From Aggregatimonas sangjinii (GTDB taxonomy: Bacteria; Bacteroidota; Bacteroidia; Flavobacteriales; Flavobacteriaceae), in assembly GCF_005943945.1 (NCBI RefSeq), contig NZ_CP040710.1, forward strand, positions 248,001-312,000: a DNA stretch of 64,000 bases. Direction: 5' to 3'. Positions 43,925 through 53,925 of this stretch are shown one piece after another. Made by a program: the position numbers and the translations under genes. The notes under the pieces were generated by a model. The model saw only the letters and a program-made list of their open reading frames with translations. It was not told where the DNA came from and did no database searches. Positions within the stretch are counted from its first letter, which is position 1. Each line of letters begins with the position of its first letter.

Positions 43925-46339
43925 ATGTACGAAGAGAACAAATCGAGTGCTGACGAGAACATCTTACGAATGCTCTTAGCCATGTTTTTACCTTATTGGC
44001 CGTTGTTTGCACTATTGATTCCCGTTTGTTTTATCGGGGCCTGGGGATACCTTAAAACTACTACTCCAGTCTATGAAGCTTCGGCAACTCTTATCATTAA
44101 AGATGAAAACAAAGGCGTAGATGATGCGAAGGTTTTGGAAGCCATGAATCCCTTTGACTCAAAGAAAATAGTTGAAAACGAACTCGAAATCATAAAGTCA
44201 AGAACCATAATGACTCAAGTGGTTAAAGGGTTACAATTATATGCACCTTTTTATGAAGATAAATTGTACGGCTCTAAGGAAGCGTATACTACTTCGCCAA
44301 TAGCAGTTGAACTAAGAAATCCGGAAAATATCGTTCTACCATCAGGTGGAGAACCTTTAAAGTTTTATTTCGAATATGATTCGGTTAAGAACTCAGTTGA
44401 AATCGATAACAAGTCATACCCAATTGGCGAATGGGTTGAAGGCCCTATTTTTGGAGAAACAAGGTTCGAGTTAAATGAGAATAAATCAGAAAATGCTGAA
44501 CGAGCGATTTACTATACCTTCATGAATCCTAAAAAGCTTAGCATAAGTCTTTTAGGAAGCTTGGAAGCCAGTCCCACGGATAAATTATCGACGGTTGTTC
44601 GACTTACTTACCGCGATCCTATACCGCAAAGAGGTGAGAATATACTGAATCATTTGATTGCGGCGTACAATCAAAAAGCTATTTCCGACCGGGATGAACT
44701 TGCCTCGAACACACTTACCTTCATTGATGAGCGTATGAGTGAAGTTGAAAAAGAGCTCAATGCGCTTGAATCTTCGATTCAACGCTTTAGGTCGGAAAAG
44801 GGTGTAGTTGATTTAAGTGAACAAGGAAAACTTTATCTATACGACGTTGGCGAATACGACCGCCAAATAGCGAGGATAGATAGGCAACTTGCCGTTTTGA
44901 ACAAAGTTCAACAATATGTAATTTCTAAAAAAAACCAATCCGGTATCGTACCATCTACTCTAGGGGTAGAAGACCGTGTTTTATCTCAATTGTTAGAGAA
45001 ACTATATGATTCAGAAGTAGAATATGAGAAATTACGAAAAACGACTGCAGAGAACAACCCAATTCTTACCTCATTAGCCGATGAAATCAATAAGATAAGA
45101 CCTAGCATACTCGAGAATATACGAAATCAAAAAAATAACCTTACCACAAGTTTGAGTAGCTTAAATTCCAATGCTGATCAATCTGCCTCGGCACTCAAGA
45201 ATATTCCGGAAAAAGAACGAGCGTTGTTAGAGATTGAAAGGGGGAAAGAAATCAAAAACGAACTCTATTCATTTTTGCAGCAAAAAAGAGAAGAAACAGC
45301 CCTTAGTTATGCACCAAATGGTGGTGACGGAAGAATTGTTGATTTGGCGCAATCCTCCGCAGGTCCTGTTTCACCGAATTCTTCACTTATTTATTTGGTG
45401 GCTTTGGTGTTGGCTTTCGGGATAGGGTTGGGTTATATCATTTTTAAAGAGATGCTGAACAAAAATGTGCTATTCCGTTCAGAAATTGAAAATGCTATCG
45501 ATGCACCTGTGGTTTTAGAGTTGCCACATTTAGATGACGTAAAAGAGTCGCAAAAATCTACGAATTTCATAACCAATATATTTTATAGACTAGGGCTAAG
45601 GAATATTCTTCGTTCAAATCGGCAAACTATTAAAACAAAACAAAATGAGGCAGTACTAATACATCATTTTAGACAACTTGGGTCCTCAATGGGTTTGTAT
45701 AGCCGTGTTTTCAAGAAAAAGAAAATTTTGGTTACCTCAAGTATTGAAGGTGAGGGAAAAAGCTTTGTTAGTACCAACCTCTCCTTTAGTCTAGCTCAAT
45801 CAGGTAAAAAAGTAGCTCTTGTCGATATGGATTTTTTGAAACCCCAAACATCCCGTTACTTTAAGCTCCTCAATCAGAGAGGTGTTTTAGATTATTTATC
45901 ACATAAAGCGGAGTACGCGAAGATTTTGACTAATTCACATGGGAATAAAAATCTATATATAGTTCCTGTTGGAAATAGGGTTGATGACCATACCCAGCTT
46001 CTTTTAAATGGAAAATTAGAGGTTCTTTTTAAAGAATTATCCAGTGATTTCGATTACGTGATAATCGACTCGGCTCCGGTAAATCTTGTGGCCGATGTTA
46101 AACTATTGGCAGAGTACAGCGATGAAACTATTTACGTTATACGACACGGTAATACACCTTTGAAAATTCTCAAGCATTTAGATGACTCCGAGACTTTGGA
46201 GAATCTTAATAATGTGTCGGTTGTTTTTAATGGAATAAAACAAAGAGGCCTCGTTAAAGGCGATTACAATTATGGTTATGGTTTGAACACTAAATTATAT
46301 GGAGAGGCGTATGGTGCTGAAATGGAATCAAAATCATAA
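43925..46339 (+). CDS. Wzc-like polysaccharide co-polymerase / bacterial tyrosine kinase (copy 2)
   Basis: An 804-residue paralogue of the protein at 23377, alignable over its whole length. Transmembrane segments are at about residues 19-41 and 484-506, with the periplasmic Wzz-type coiled-coil region between (shared blocks such as KTTAENNPI and SGIVPSTLG). The kinase has Walker A SSIEGEGKS (Lys612), Walker A' LVDMDF and Walker B YVIIDSAPV. The tyrosine tail is KGDYNYGYGLNTKLYGEAYG. A linker of about 20-30 residues before the kinase (FITNIFYRLGLRNILRSNR) is absent from copy 1. It would pair with the Wzy and Wzx of block C; no second Wza-like gene is seen, so the exporter may be shared. Confidence 0.92.
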   Translation: MYEENKSSADENILRMLLAMFLPYWPLFALLIPVCFIGAWGYLKTTTPVYEASATLIIKDENKGVDDAKVLEAMNPFDSKKIVENELEIIKSRTIMTQVVKGLQLYAPFYEDKLYGSKEAYTTSPIAVELRNPENIVLPSGGEPLKFYFEYDSVKNSVEIDNKSYPIGEWVEGPIFGETRFELNENKSENAERAIYYTFMNPKKLSISLLGSLEASPTDKLSTVVRLTYRDPIPQRGENILNHLIAAYNQKAISDRDELASNTLTFIDERMSEVEKELNALESSIQRFRSEKGVVDLSEQGKLYLYDVGEYDRQIARIDRQLAVLNKVQQYVISKKNQSGIVPSTLGVEDRVLSQLLEKLYDSEVEYEKLRKTTAENNPILTSLADEINKIRPSILENIRNQKNNLTTSLSSLNSNADQSASALKNIPEKERALLEIERGKEIKNELYSFLQQKREETALSYAPNGGDGRIVDLAQSSAGPVSPNSSLIYLVALVLAFGIGLGYIIFKEMLNKNVLFRSEIENAIDAPVVLELPHLDDVKESQKSTNFITNIFYRLGLRNILRSNRQTIKTKQNEAVLIHHFRQLGSSMGLYSRVFKKKKILVTSSIEGEGKSFVSTNLSFSLAQSGKKVALVDMDFLKPQTSRYFKLLNQRGVLDYLSHKAEYAKILTNSHGNKNLYIVPVGNRVDDHTQLLLNGKLEVLFKELSSDFDYVIIDSAPVNLVADVKLLAEYSDETIYVIRHGNTPLKILKHLDDSETLENLNNVSVVFNGIKQRGLVKGDYNYGYGLNTKLYGEAYGAEMESKS

Positions 46340-46395
46340 GTGGCGGCATAAATGTTATTATGCTAGATAGTATTGTCGGAGCAGGAATACAAAAC

Positions 46396-47095
46396 ATGAA
46401 AGAACAATTGAAATCTTTTGTAAGGAAATCACCTTTTCTATTGAAGGCAATTAGAAATTTTAGAGAAGGTAAAATGTTTGAGAAATCATATTTAAAATCC
46501 ATTCAAGGAAATGATAATGTTCTTAAAATTGAAACTTCGGCTCGACTGAACAACTGTAAAATTGATATCATCGGCAATTCAAACTACATTAGCATCGAGG
46601 ACGAAAGTGTTTTGAACAATGTTGTCATATTCATTAGAGGTAACAAAAATCAAATTATCATCTCAAGAGAAGTAAAGTTCAATCGCGGTGGGGAGTTATG
46701 GTTCGAAGATGATTTTTGCGAATTGTTTATTGGTGAAAATTCAACATTTGAAGACACGCATATTGCCGTAACGGAACCAAAGTCGAAGTGCACCATAGGT
46801 AAAGATTGTATGTTTGCAAACAATATCGATATTAGAACCGGCGATTCGCATTCGATCATTGATATTAAAAGTCAGAAAAGAATTAATCTTGCGGAGAACG
46901 TTAGCATAGCGGATCATGTATGGGTGGGTGCCCATGCTTCTATACTCAAGGGATCAAGCTTAGCGCCAAATTCAAATTGTAGCAACTAGATCCGTGGTAA
47001 CCAAACGCTTTGAAGAAGGAGGAGTAATTATTGCCGGAATACCTGCAAAGGTGGTTAAACAGGATATCACATGGGATAGAAAAAGAATTTACTAG
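46396..47095 (+). pseudogene. Hexapeptide acyltransferase with C-terminal frameshift
   Basis: The frame starting at ATG 46396 (or 46360) encodes a left-handed beta-helix acyltransferase: NVLKIETSARLNNCKIDIIGN, then VWVGAHASILKGSSLAPNS, but stops at 46989. In the +1 frame the sequence continues seamlessly as IVATRSVVTKRFEEGGVIIAGIPAKVVKQDITWDRKRIY to a stop at 47095, which is the expected family C-terminus (AGxPAKVV). An extra A in the triplet AAA at 46974-46976 explains the break. The fault removes the CoA-pantetheine contact and last coil, so the gene is probably inactive unless the frame is restored or the base is a sequencing error. Confidence 0.8.
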
Positions 47096-47151
47096 ATAGC
47101 CTTCAACCAATTATTTCCTCGGACAAAACAAGAAAAACACATCCCATAGGT

Positions 47152-48510
47152 TTGATTCAAAAAATTAAAAACATTCTTTTCGGAGGGCACGAACGAACCG
47201 CAAAGGCCAATAAGAATATTTTAGGCTCTTTTATAATAAAAGTGGTCAGTATTGTAATTAGCTTGGTCGTTGTGCCACTTACGCTTAATTACGTGAATCC
47301 TTCTAGATACGGTATTTGGCTCACACTTAGCTCAATCGTTGCTTGGTTCAGCTTTTTTGATATCGGTATTACCCACGGTTTAAGAAATAAATATGCAGAG
47401 GCAAGAGCTAAAGGTGACAATAAAAGTGCCCAAATTTATATCAGCACTACTTACGGAATCTTAGCCATTGTTTTCATAACGATCTGGCTGTTATTTCTAG
47501 TAATCAATCCTTTTTTGGATTGGTCTGATTTATTAAAACTTTCCCCGGAATACGGTTCCGATGTTTCAAAACTGGCTCTAATAGTCTTTACTTACTTCTG
47601 TATGCAGTTTGTACTAAGAACAATTACTACCATTATTTCTGCGGATCAAGAGCCGGCCAAAGCCTCACTGATCGATGTAATCGGCCAAATCATTTCATTG
47701 GTGGTCATAGTGATACTTGTGAAAACGACTGAGGGTTCCTTGGTAAACCTTGGCATTGCGCTTTGTGCTTCACCACTTTTGGCACTTATTGGAGCTAATA
47801 TTTTCTTTTTCAAAGGAAAATATCGCGAATTCAAACCTACATTCTCAAAGGTGAAATTTTCGTACGCGAAGAGTCTTTTTAATCTTGGTGTCGTGTTCTT
47901 TATTATTCAAATTGCTGGCTTAATACAGTTCGAATCCGCCAATGTTATCATTTCTAGAAACTTTGGTCCCGCCGATGTAACCGATTACAATATCGTTTTT
48001 AAATACTTCGGGGTTTTAAGCATGGGATTTACTATTTTTTTAACGCCATTTTGGTCAGCGGCCACTGAAGCATATGTTAAAAATGATATTGGGTGGATAA
48101 GGGATAGTATGAAAAAATATAATGTCCTTAATATTTTCTTTGTCCTTCTCGGGATTATCATGTTGTTTTTTGCCGACGACATCTACGATTTATGGTTGGG
48201 GGAAGAAACCGTAAACATCGACTTTTTATTATCGCTTTGGGGCCTGATATTTTTTACCGTTTCTATTTTCGGATCAAAATATGTTAGTTTTTTAAACGGA
48301 ATCAGTGCACTTCGCCTTCAATTTTGGGCGAGCGTGGTAAGCCCTGTAGTATACTTAATCTTAACTTTAGTTTTTATTGAATATTTCAAGATGGGAGTTT
48401 ATGCATTATTTGTGGCATCCGTAGTTGCGAATTTCAATGCCTTTATCTTAGCACCTATTCAATATCACATGATAATCAATAAAGGCAAAAAGGGAATTTG
48501 GATTAGGTAG
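47152..48510 (+). CDS. Polysaccharide flippase (Wzx/MOP family, copy 2)
   Basis: A 452-residue membrane protein with about twelve to fourteen helices, starting at TTG 47152; no ATG fits the N-terminus MIQKIKNILFGGHERTAKANKNILGSFIIKVVSIVISLVVVPL, of which KNILGSFIIK and LTLNYVNPSRYGIWLTLSSIVAWFSFFDIGITHGLRNKYAEA are typical MOP-superfamily O-antigen flippase features. It would flip the lipid-linked repeat unit made by the block C transferases. Only distantly similar to copy 1. Confidence 0.9.
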   Translation: MIQKIKNILFGGHERTAKANKNILGSFIIKVVSIVISLVVVPLTLNYVNPSRYGIWLTLSSIVAWFSFFDIGITHGLRNKYAEARAKGDNKSAQIYISTTYGILAIVFITIWLLFLVINPFLDWSDLLKLSPEYGSDVSKLALIVFTYFCMQFVLRTITTIISADQEPAKASLIDVIGQIISLVVIVILVKTTEGSLVNLGIALCASPLLALIGANIFFFKGKYREFKPTFSKVKFSYAKSLFNLGVVFFIIQIAGLIQFESANVIISRNFGPADVTDYNIVFKYFGVLSMGFTIFLTPFWSAATEAYVKNDIGWIRDSMKKYNVLNIFFVLLGIIMLFFADDIYDLWLGEETVNIDFLLSLWGLIFFTVSIFGSKYVSFLNGISALRLQFWASVVSPVVYLILTLVFIEYFKMGVYALFVASVVANFNAFILAPIQYHMIINKGKKGIWIR

Positions 48511-48535
48511 TGCTGAGCGCCAAGAAAATAATCAA

Positions 48536-49729
48536 ATGAAGAACGATAGTTTTAAAACAAGGCTTACCAGGAACCTATGGAGCAATTTTAAGGATATCTT
48601 CTATTCCGAGCGTATTGAAGATACGGCTGTAATACAGAACCTTAATTTTACGGCTACAAGAAAACAAAAAAAGGCTATAGTATGTTATTTGACCGTAAGT
48701 TATACTGCAGATTGGGGTAATCAAAATATAGGAAGAACACAGCCTTTGGAGATTCTGTCTATCGTAAAGGTTTTATCTGATCTTGATTATGCAATCGATG
48801 TAGTAAATTGTAACGACATGCGCGCGTTGCCCATCATCGCATCAAAAGATTATCATCTTGTTTTTGGTTTTGGGGAAGTGTTTTATCAACTTACCCTTAA
48901 GCACCCGAATGCGATGTCTATTATTTATATGACCGAGCATCATCCAGATTTTGCCGACCGTGAAGAGAAGAAGCGCATCGCATATTTTTACGAACGTCAT
49001 CAAAAGAAAGCGCGCATTGTAAGAAGCGGTAATTACTATAAATCTCATTATTTTAACCAGCAATATTCCCATTTGGTGACCCTGGGTGAGGTTGATCCTT
49101 TTTTAAAAGAGTATAAATCTCCTTTTACCATATTTCCCACAGGTGTGGTAAATACTAATTTTGTATTTGAAAAAAGAGATCACGTCACTACAAGAAATCA
49201 TTTCTTATGGCTAGGTTCTTTTGGTGCAGTGCACAAAGGGCTGGATTTATTATTGGATGTTTTTGAGAATCGAGATGATCTTGTTTTACATATTGCCGGC
49301 TTGTCGGAAGAAGATGAAGCGCTTTTAACACCTAAGAAAAGAGCGAATATTATAAACCACGGATATCTTAATGTTAAAACAGAAACTTTTCTGGAATTAG
49401 TCAAAAATTGCAGTTTCAATATATTGCCATCCTGCTCTGAAGGGTTTTCCACAGCGATTACAACTGGTATGTTTCATGGCTTAATCCCAATTGTAATGCG
49501 AGATACGGGATTTAACCGTTTAAAGAATAACGCTATTTTTTTAGAAGACTACAAAGTACCTTATTTAAATCAAAAATTAACTGAAATTTCCGCAAGGCCC
49601 TCTAAAGAGTTAGCGAATTTCAGTAAGAGTGTTTTTGAATTCGCGCATGAAAATTTTTCCAATTCCGCTTTTGAAATGAACTTTAAAGAAATCATTGATA
49701 CAATAATGAAAAATGAACAAAATGATTAA
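48536..49729 (+). CDS. Glycosyltransferase (GT4-like)
   Basis: A 397-residue GT-B protein. The N-terminal part is unusual, with YLTVSYTADWGNQNIGRTQPLEILSIVKVLSDLDYAIDVVNC. The C-terminal domain has HFLWLGSFGAVHKGLDLLLDVFENR (about residues 220-245), then VKNCSFNILPSCSEGFSTAITTGMFHGLIPIV with the E-x7-E-like nucleotide-sugar site replaced by a shorter form. It probably adds a sugar of the second repeat unit. It overlaps the next gene by 17 bases, so both are cotranslated. Confidence 0.82.
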   Translation: MKNDSFKTRLTRNLWSNFKDIFYSERIEDTAVIQNLNFTATRKQKKAIVCYLTVSYTADWGNQNIGRTQPLEILSIVKVLSDLDYAIDVVNCNDMRALPIIASKDYHLVFGFGEVFYQLTLKHPNAMSIIYMTEHHPDFADREEKKRIAYFYERHQKKARIVRSGNYYKSHYFNQQYSHLVTLGEVDPFLKEYKSPFTIFPTGVVNTNFVFEKRDHVTTRNHFLWLGSFGAVHKGLDLLLDVFENRDDLVLHIAGLSEEDEALLTPKKRANIINHGYLNVKTETFLELVKNCSFNILPSCSEGFSTAITTGMFHGLIPIVMRDTGFNRLKNNAIFLEDYKVPYLNQKLTEISARPSKELANFSKSVFEFAHENFSNSAFEMNFKEIIDTIMKNEQND

Positions 49730-50957
49730 AGTCGTTCATTTACAAACACATCTGCCTTCTTCGGGAAATGCAGCTTTTCGACTGCACCAAGCGCTGAATC
49801 AAAATGGTGTGCATTCAAGAATGCTATCTTTGACATCGGATGTAGCGCCAAACACCAATTTAAATCACCTGAATCTAAAAGCCACAATTGTGGCAAGGTT
49901 GAACAGTAAATTTCACAATCGTCATAATGAAAATGTTATTGAGAAGTTCGGTCTTTTTTCATATCCCGTTTTAGGTACTGATATTTCAAATCACCACTTT
50001 GTACGTGAAGCTGATGTAATCTATATTCACTGGGTGCTCGCAGGTTTTTTGAACTTCTCCGGCCTTGAGAAACTTATGAAATTAGGCAAACCGATTATTT
50101 TTTTTATGCACGATATGTGGACCATAACAGGGGGTTGTCATCACAGTTTTACCTGCACAAAGTATTCAGGAACCTGTAGTAAGTGTCAAATGTTCGAAAA
50201 TGCCAAAACAAACGGGCTTCCTGCAAAAGAACTGCGAAAAAAGGTACGGTTATACCACAAATACGATAATTTAAACTTTGTCTCTCCCAGTAACTGGCTC
50301 TACGAGCTCGCAAAGAAATCGGTTTTAACAAAAGACAAGCCGCTTTTTCATATTCCCAATCTTGTTGATACTACAATCTTCAAACCCGCGGATAAAAAGA
50401 CGGTTCGACAGATTTTAAATTTGCCAAATACTGGAACTCTTATTGGTTTTGGAGCCATTTCACCAAAAAGTCCCTATAAAGGCTGGTCTTACTTAAAGAA
50501 AGCCTTCGAGCTTGTAGCTGAACAAGGAAGGGAAGATATTGGTATAGTGATTTTCGGTAGTGATTATGATCAAGAAATAGAGCAGGCACTACCTTTTAAA
50601 TGCTACTTTGTCGGGCGACTAAGGGATGAGTATTCATCCGCATTGGTATATAATGCCGTCGATCTTTTTGTAGCGCCATCGCTTGCCGAAACCTTCGGCT
50701 TGGTGATTCTAGAGTCGCTGCGTTGCGGCACTCCCGTTGTAGCCTTTAAAACTGGCGGAATACCCGAGTTGATACGTCATAAAAAAAATGGCTACCTAGC
50801 CAAGTATAAAGATAGTTTAGACCTTGCCGAAGGAATTTTGTTCTGTCTCAATATGTTAAGCAGCGGTGAAGCCTTGCCGGAATTTGATACCGAAGTGATC
50901 GTCAAACAACATTTAGCGCTTTATAAACAAATAGCACCAAATAAATTCATTGGTTGA
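49713..50957 (+). CDS. Glycosyltransferase family 4
   Basis: A 414-residue GT-B enzyme. N-terminal features are KVVHLQTHLPSSGNAAFRLHQAL and FMHDMWTITGGCHHSFTCTKYSGTCSKC, a Cys-rich segment typical of GT4 proteins of this subfamily. The C-terminal domain has LIGFGAISPKSPYKGWSYLKKAFELV and DLFVAPSLAETFGLVILESLRCGTPVVAFKTGGIPELI, the E-x7-E donor site at about residues 325-360. It starts 17 bases inside the previous gene. The donor sugar is unknown. Confidence 0.9.
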   Translation: MNKMIKVVHLQTHLPSSGNAAFRLHQALNQNGVHSRMLSLTSDVAPNTNLNHLNLKATIVARLNSKFHNRHNENVIEKFGLFSYPVLGTDISNHHFVREADVIYIHWVLAGFLNFSGLEKLMKLGKPIIFFMHDMWTITGGCHHSFTCTKYSGTCSKCQMFENAKTNGLPAKELRKKVRLYHKYDNLNFVSPSNWLYELAKKSVLTKDKPLFHIPNLVDTTIFKPADKKTVRQILNLPNTGTLIGFGAISPKSPYKGWSYLKKAFELVAEQGREDIGIVIFGSDYDQEIEQALPFKCYFVGRLRDEYSSALVYNAVDLFVAPSLAETFGLVILESLRCGTPVVAFKTGGIPELIRHKKNGYLAKYKDSLDLAEGILFCLNMLSSGEALPEFDTEVIVKQHLALYKQIAPNKFIG

Positions 50958-50958
50958 A

Positions 50959-52257
50959 ATGGCAAATTCTCCTAAGGAAATATTTAAAGGGCTGGGTGCG
51001 GATTTTCACCAAAAACCAGTGTACTATTATTTTTGGGGCGGCATTTTACTTTATATGCTAGGTTTCGCTATTTCTACAACTCCAAGCCCAATCTATATCA
51101 TTTGCGATTTACTACGGGTAGTTGGTATTTTGATTTTTGTTGTTTCAGCTACTCAGATGATATCGTATTCCTTTGAAAATAGGTACCTGAAAGTCATTTA
51201 CACGCTGTATTTAGTTTGGATGGGAATAATTGTTTTTCGAGGTTTAAAATTAGAATATGAATTCACCAAAGATTTACTATTTGATCCTTTTATGGGAGTA
51301 TTTCTATATTTCGCCCCTCTTTTTCTTCTTTTTCCCAAAACACATTTATTTTACAAGGCTACCTTCAAAATGCTCATTTTTGCAGCCTTGCTATTTGGTG
51401 TTTTCATGTTGTATTCTTCAGTAGACCTTTTAAATTTGAAATATGAGTTGGGGCGGGACACGCTTGAATATTACGTTAAGTTATTAGGACTTCCTGTTGG
51501 GTTTCTTATACTAACATATCCCTATCAAAATAAACAACGTAGATTTATAGCGGTTTTTGTGATATTATTAGTTTTTTTATCAGCCACATATAGGGCTAGA
51601 AGGGGATTAATGTTTATGTCTGGCACCGTATTTATTTTTACTTCTTTTATTTATATCCTAAAAAATAAAAAACAATTTTTAACCATAATTTTTGGCACAT
51701 TATTACTGTTATTATTTTCTGGGTTTGCCTACACACTTTTTGGAACAGGGGATTCTATTATTTTAAACAAAGTAACGGAACGCTTAGATGAAGATACTCG
51801 TACTGGTGTAGAAGAATATTTTTATGCCGATATGCAATTACGCGATTGGATCGTTGGTAGAGGCATGAGTGGTCTTGTCGCGGCACCAATAGATTTAGAT
51901 CCTTCGGAGGAGCATCCTGGCTATCGTGAAGGAGTTGAGACCGATTACCTTACCATTATTTTAAAAGGTGGGATAATTGGTCTCGGGCTATTACTGTTGA
52001 TTGCAATTCCTGCGATAATCAAAGGTTTATTCTTTTCAAAAAACTTGCTTTCAAAAGCTGCTGGATTTTGGATTTTACTTTGGCTTGTTTCGCTATACCC
52101 GTCTACTGTAACTTCATTTACGTTAAGCTATATATTGGTTTGGATTTCAATTGGCATTTGCTATTCGGATACCATTCGCCTTAGTTCAGAGGAAATCGTA
52201 GCTCAATACTTAAATCCGGCCAAACGAAAAATGGAAAGTAAGAAGAAATATTTATAA
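50959..52257 (+). CDS. Wzy-like polysaccharide polymerase (copy 2)
   Basis: An integral membrane protein of 432 residues from ATG 50959, one base after the previous stop; a TTG 9 bases earlier is possible. About ten hydrophobic helices are seen. The late extracytoplasmic loop contains LRDWIVGRGMSGLVAAPIDLDPSEEHPGYREGVETDYLTIILKGGIIGLGLLLL, which has the shape of Wzy/O-antigen polymerase loops (GxG...ExDYLxILxxGGIIG). No close sequence match to copy 1 is visible. It would polymerise the repeat unit of block C. Confidence 0.8.
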   Translation: MANSPKEIFKGLGADFHQKPVYYYFWGGILLYMLGFAISTTPSPIYIICDLLRVVGILIFVVSATQMISYSFENRYLKVIYTLYLVWMGIIVFRGLKLEYEFTKDLLFDPFMGVFLYFAPLFLLFPKTHLFYKATFKMLIFAALLFGVFMLYSSVDLLNLKYELGRDTLEYYVKLLGLPVGFLILTYPYQNKQRRFIAVFVILLVFLSATYRARRGLMFMSGTVFIFTSFIYILKNKKQFLTIIFGTLLLLLFSGFAYTLFGTGDSIILNKVTERLDEDTRTGVEEYFYADMQLRDWIVGRGMSGLVAAPIDLDPSEEHPGYREGVETDYLTIILKGGIIGLGLLLLIAIPAIIKGLFFSKNLLSKAAGFWILLWLVSLYPSTVTSFTLSYILVWISIGICYSDTIRLSSEEIVAQYLNPAKRKMESKKKYL

Positions 52258-52280
52258 CCGCTCGCAGTAACACATACCTT

Positions 52281-53600
52281 ATGCCCTTACCTAAAGTTCT
52301 TATTCTCAATCAACCGTTCGTCAATGATACCGGGGGTGGAATTACCTTATCGAATCTCTTTTCAGGTTGGGACAAAGATAAGCTGGCGGTTGCATGCCTG
52401 GGCTATGTGCTGACTCCTCATATAGACCCGACAGTTTGCAACAACTATTATCAATTAGGTGATGAGGAGCGAAAGTGGATTTTTCCCTTTAATATTTTAA
52501 GTAGAACCTATAAAAGTGGCCCTATAAAATTTACGGATACTTCAAAAAAAAATATAGTTGAAGAAGTTTCAAAATCGAAAACCAGAGTAGGCTTTCTTAA
52601 CACATATTTAAATCCCTTTTTAGAATTTACGGGTCTTTCACAGATAATTACCAGGACAACATTATCTCCAAAATTCAAAAGATGGCTTGATGAGTATTCT
52701 CCTGACGTAATTTATTTACAATGCTCTACACGTGAAAGTATCTTGTTCTGCATAGAAGTCTTAAAATATTTAAAAAAGCCCAGCGTATTTCACATGATGG
52801 ATGATTGGCCAATGCTTATAGGCATAAAGGGCTTTTTCGGATCTTATTGGAAGAATAGAATCGATAAGGAATTTAAAGAACTGCTAAACTTGGCAGATAC
52901 GCATTTAAGTATATGTGATTATATGGCGGAAGCATACAAAATTAGATATGGTATTGATTTTGTTACTTTTCATAATCCGATCGACATTGATTTTTGGCAA
53001 AAGGGTCAAAAAAAACAATATGCACTGAACGGTACCCCTAAACTGATGTATGCCGGCCGTATAGGTTTAGGTATTGATGATTCCTTAAAAACAGTGGCGA
53101 AGGCCATAGAAAAAATTAATACGGAGCTCCAAATGAATATTCAATTTATAATTCAATCGATTGCAGCGCCTTCTTGGATAAATAACTATTCAGTGGTGGT
53201 ACACAAAAACTTTGTGCCCTACTCTCAATTACCTTTCGAATTTGGCTCGGTTGATTTTTTAATCTTACCTTATGATTTTAGTCCTGAATCCTTAGCCTAC
53301 ATTAAATATTCAATGCCTACGAAAGCTTCCGAGTATATGGCAAGTGGGACACCTATTATAATTTATGCACCGCAAGAAACTGCTTTGGTAGATTATGCAC
53401 AGCGAAACAAGTGGGCGACCCTGGTCACGGATCAAGCAGAAAATAAATTGGTTGAAGGGTTAAAAAAAATAATCTTAGACGATAATTATCGCCGAAAACT
53501 GGCAGAAATAGCTACGAACGTTGCCATTGAGAGACATGATATTAGAACTGTAGGAAAAGATTTTCAAAAAATTCTTTCAGAAACTGCGCGGAAAAATTAA
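52281..53600 (+). CDS. Glycosyltransferase (GT4-like)
   Basis: A 439-residue GT-B protein. It starts with KVLILNQPFVNDTGGGITLSNLFSGW, an N-terminal acceptor domain with a GGG loop. HMMDDWPMLIGIKGFFGSYWKNRI lies mid-protein. The donor domain has KLMYAGRIGLGIDDSLKTVAKAIEKI and YSMPTKASEYMASGTPIIIYAPQETALVDYA, matching the acidic nucleotide-sugar site of GT4 enzymes. It completes the run of three consecutive transferases around the second polymerase. Confidence 0.87.
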   Translation: MPLPKVLILNQPFVNDTGGGITLSNLFSGWDKDKLAVACLGYVLTPHIDPTVCNNYYQLGDEERKWIFPFNILSRTYKSGPIKFTDTSKKNIVEEVSKSKTRVGFLNTYLNPFLEFTGLSQIITRTTLSPKFKRWLDEYSPDVIYLQCSTRESILFCIEVLKYLKKPSVFHMMDDWPMLIGIKGFFGSYWKNRIDKEFKELLNLADTHLSICDYMAEAYKIRYGIDFVTFHNPIDIDFWQKGQKKQYALNGTPKLMYAGRIGLGIDDSLKTVAKAIEKINTELQMNIQFIIQSIAAPSWINNYSVVVHKNFVPYSQLPFEFGSVDFLILPYDFSPESLAYIKYSMPTKASEYMASGTPIIIYAPQETALVDYAQRNKWATLVTDQAENKLVEGLKKIILDDNYRRKLAEIATNVAIERHDIRTVGKDFQKILSETARKN

Positions 53601-53925
53601 GAAAATGAAATAGCCGACAACCTTAGGTGACTACATGTCTCCCTTGAATGCTTCGCGGTTAACGACAGATTATCGAAAAATTGGTATTCCTATTTTCAAA
53701 AAATCTATTTTTGCAATCCTATTCAAATTGAAACCTTAGTTTTTTAGTAAGAGTAGTTGATAATTAATTTGATGTTTTGTCTTTAAAAACTTAGGACTGA
53801 AGAAAAGTAGGGTTTTTGAGGAGTTAGAGGTTTTAGAATAGTACTAGTTTATATAAAAAACAGAAGGGCAAATATCTAATTTTCAATATATTATATAACG
53901 AAGAGTACTTCCAAAGTTGTAAATA
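53601..53925 (+). promoter_or_regulatory. Promoter region of the large fibre-like protein
   Basis: About 325 gene-free bases. TATTTTTG at 53706-53713 is an exact TAnnTTTG, with TTG at 53681-53683 upstream (22 bases apart), a plausible Bacteroidota promoter. It would leave a leader of about 205 bases before the start codon at 53926. No clear hairpin was found. Confidence 0.45.
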
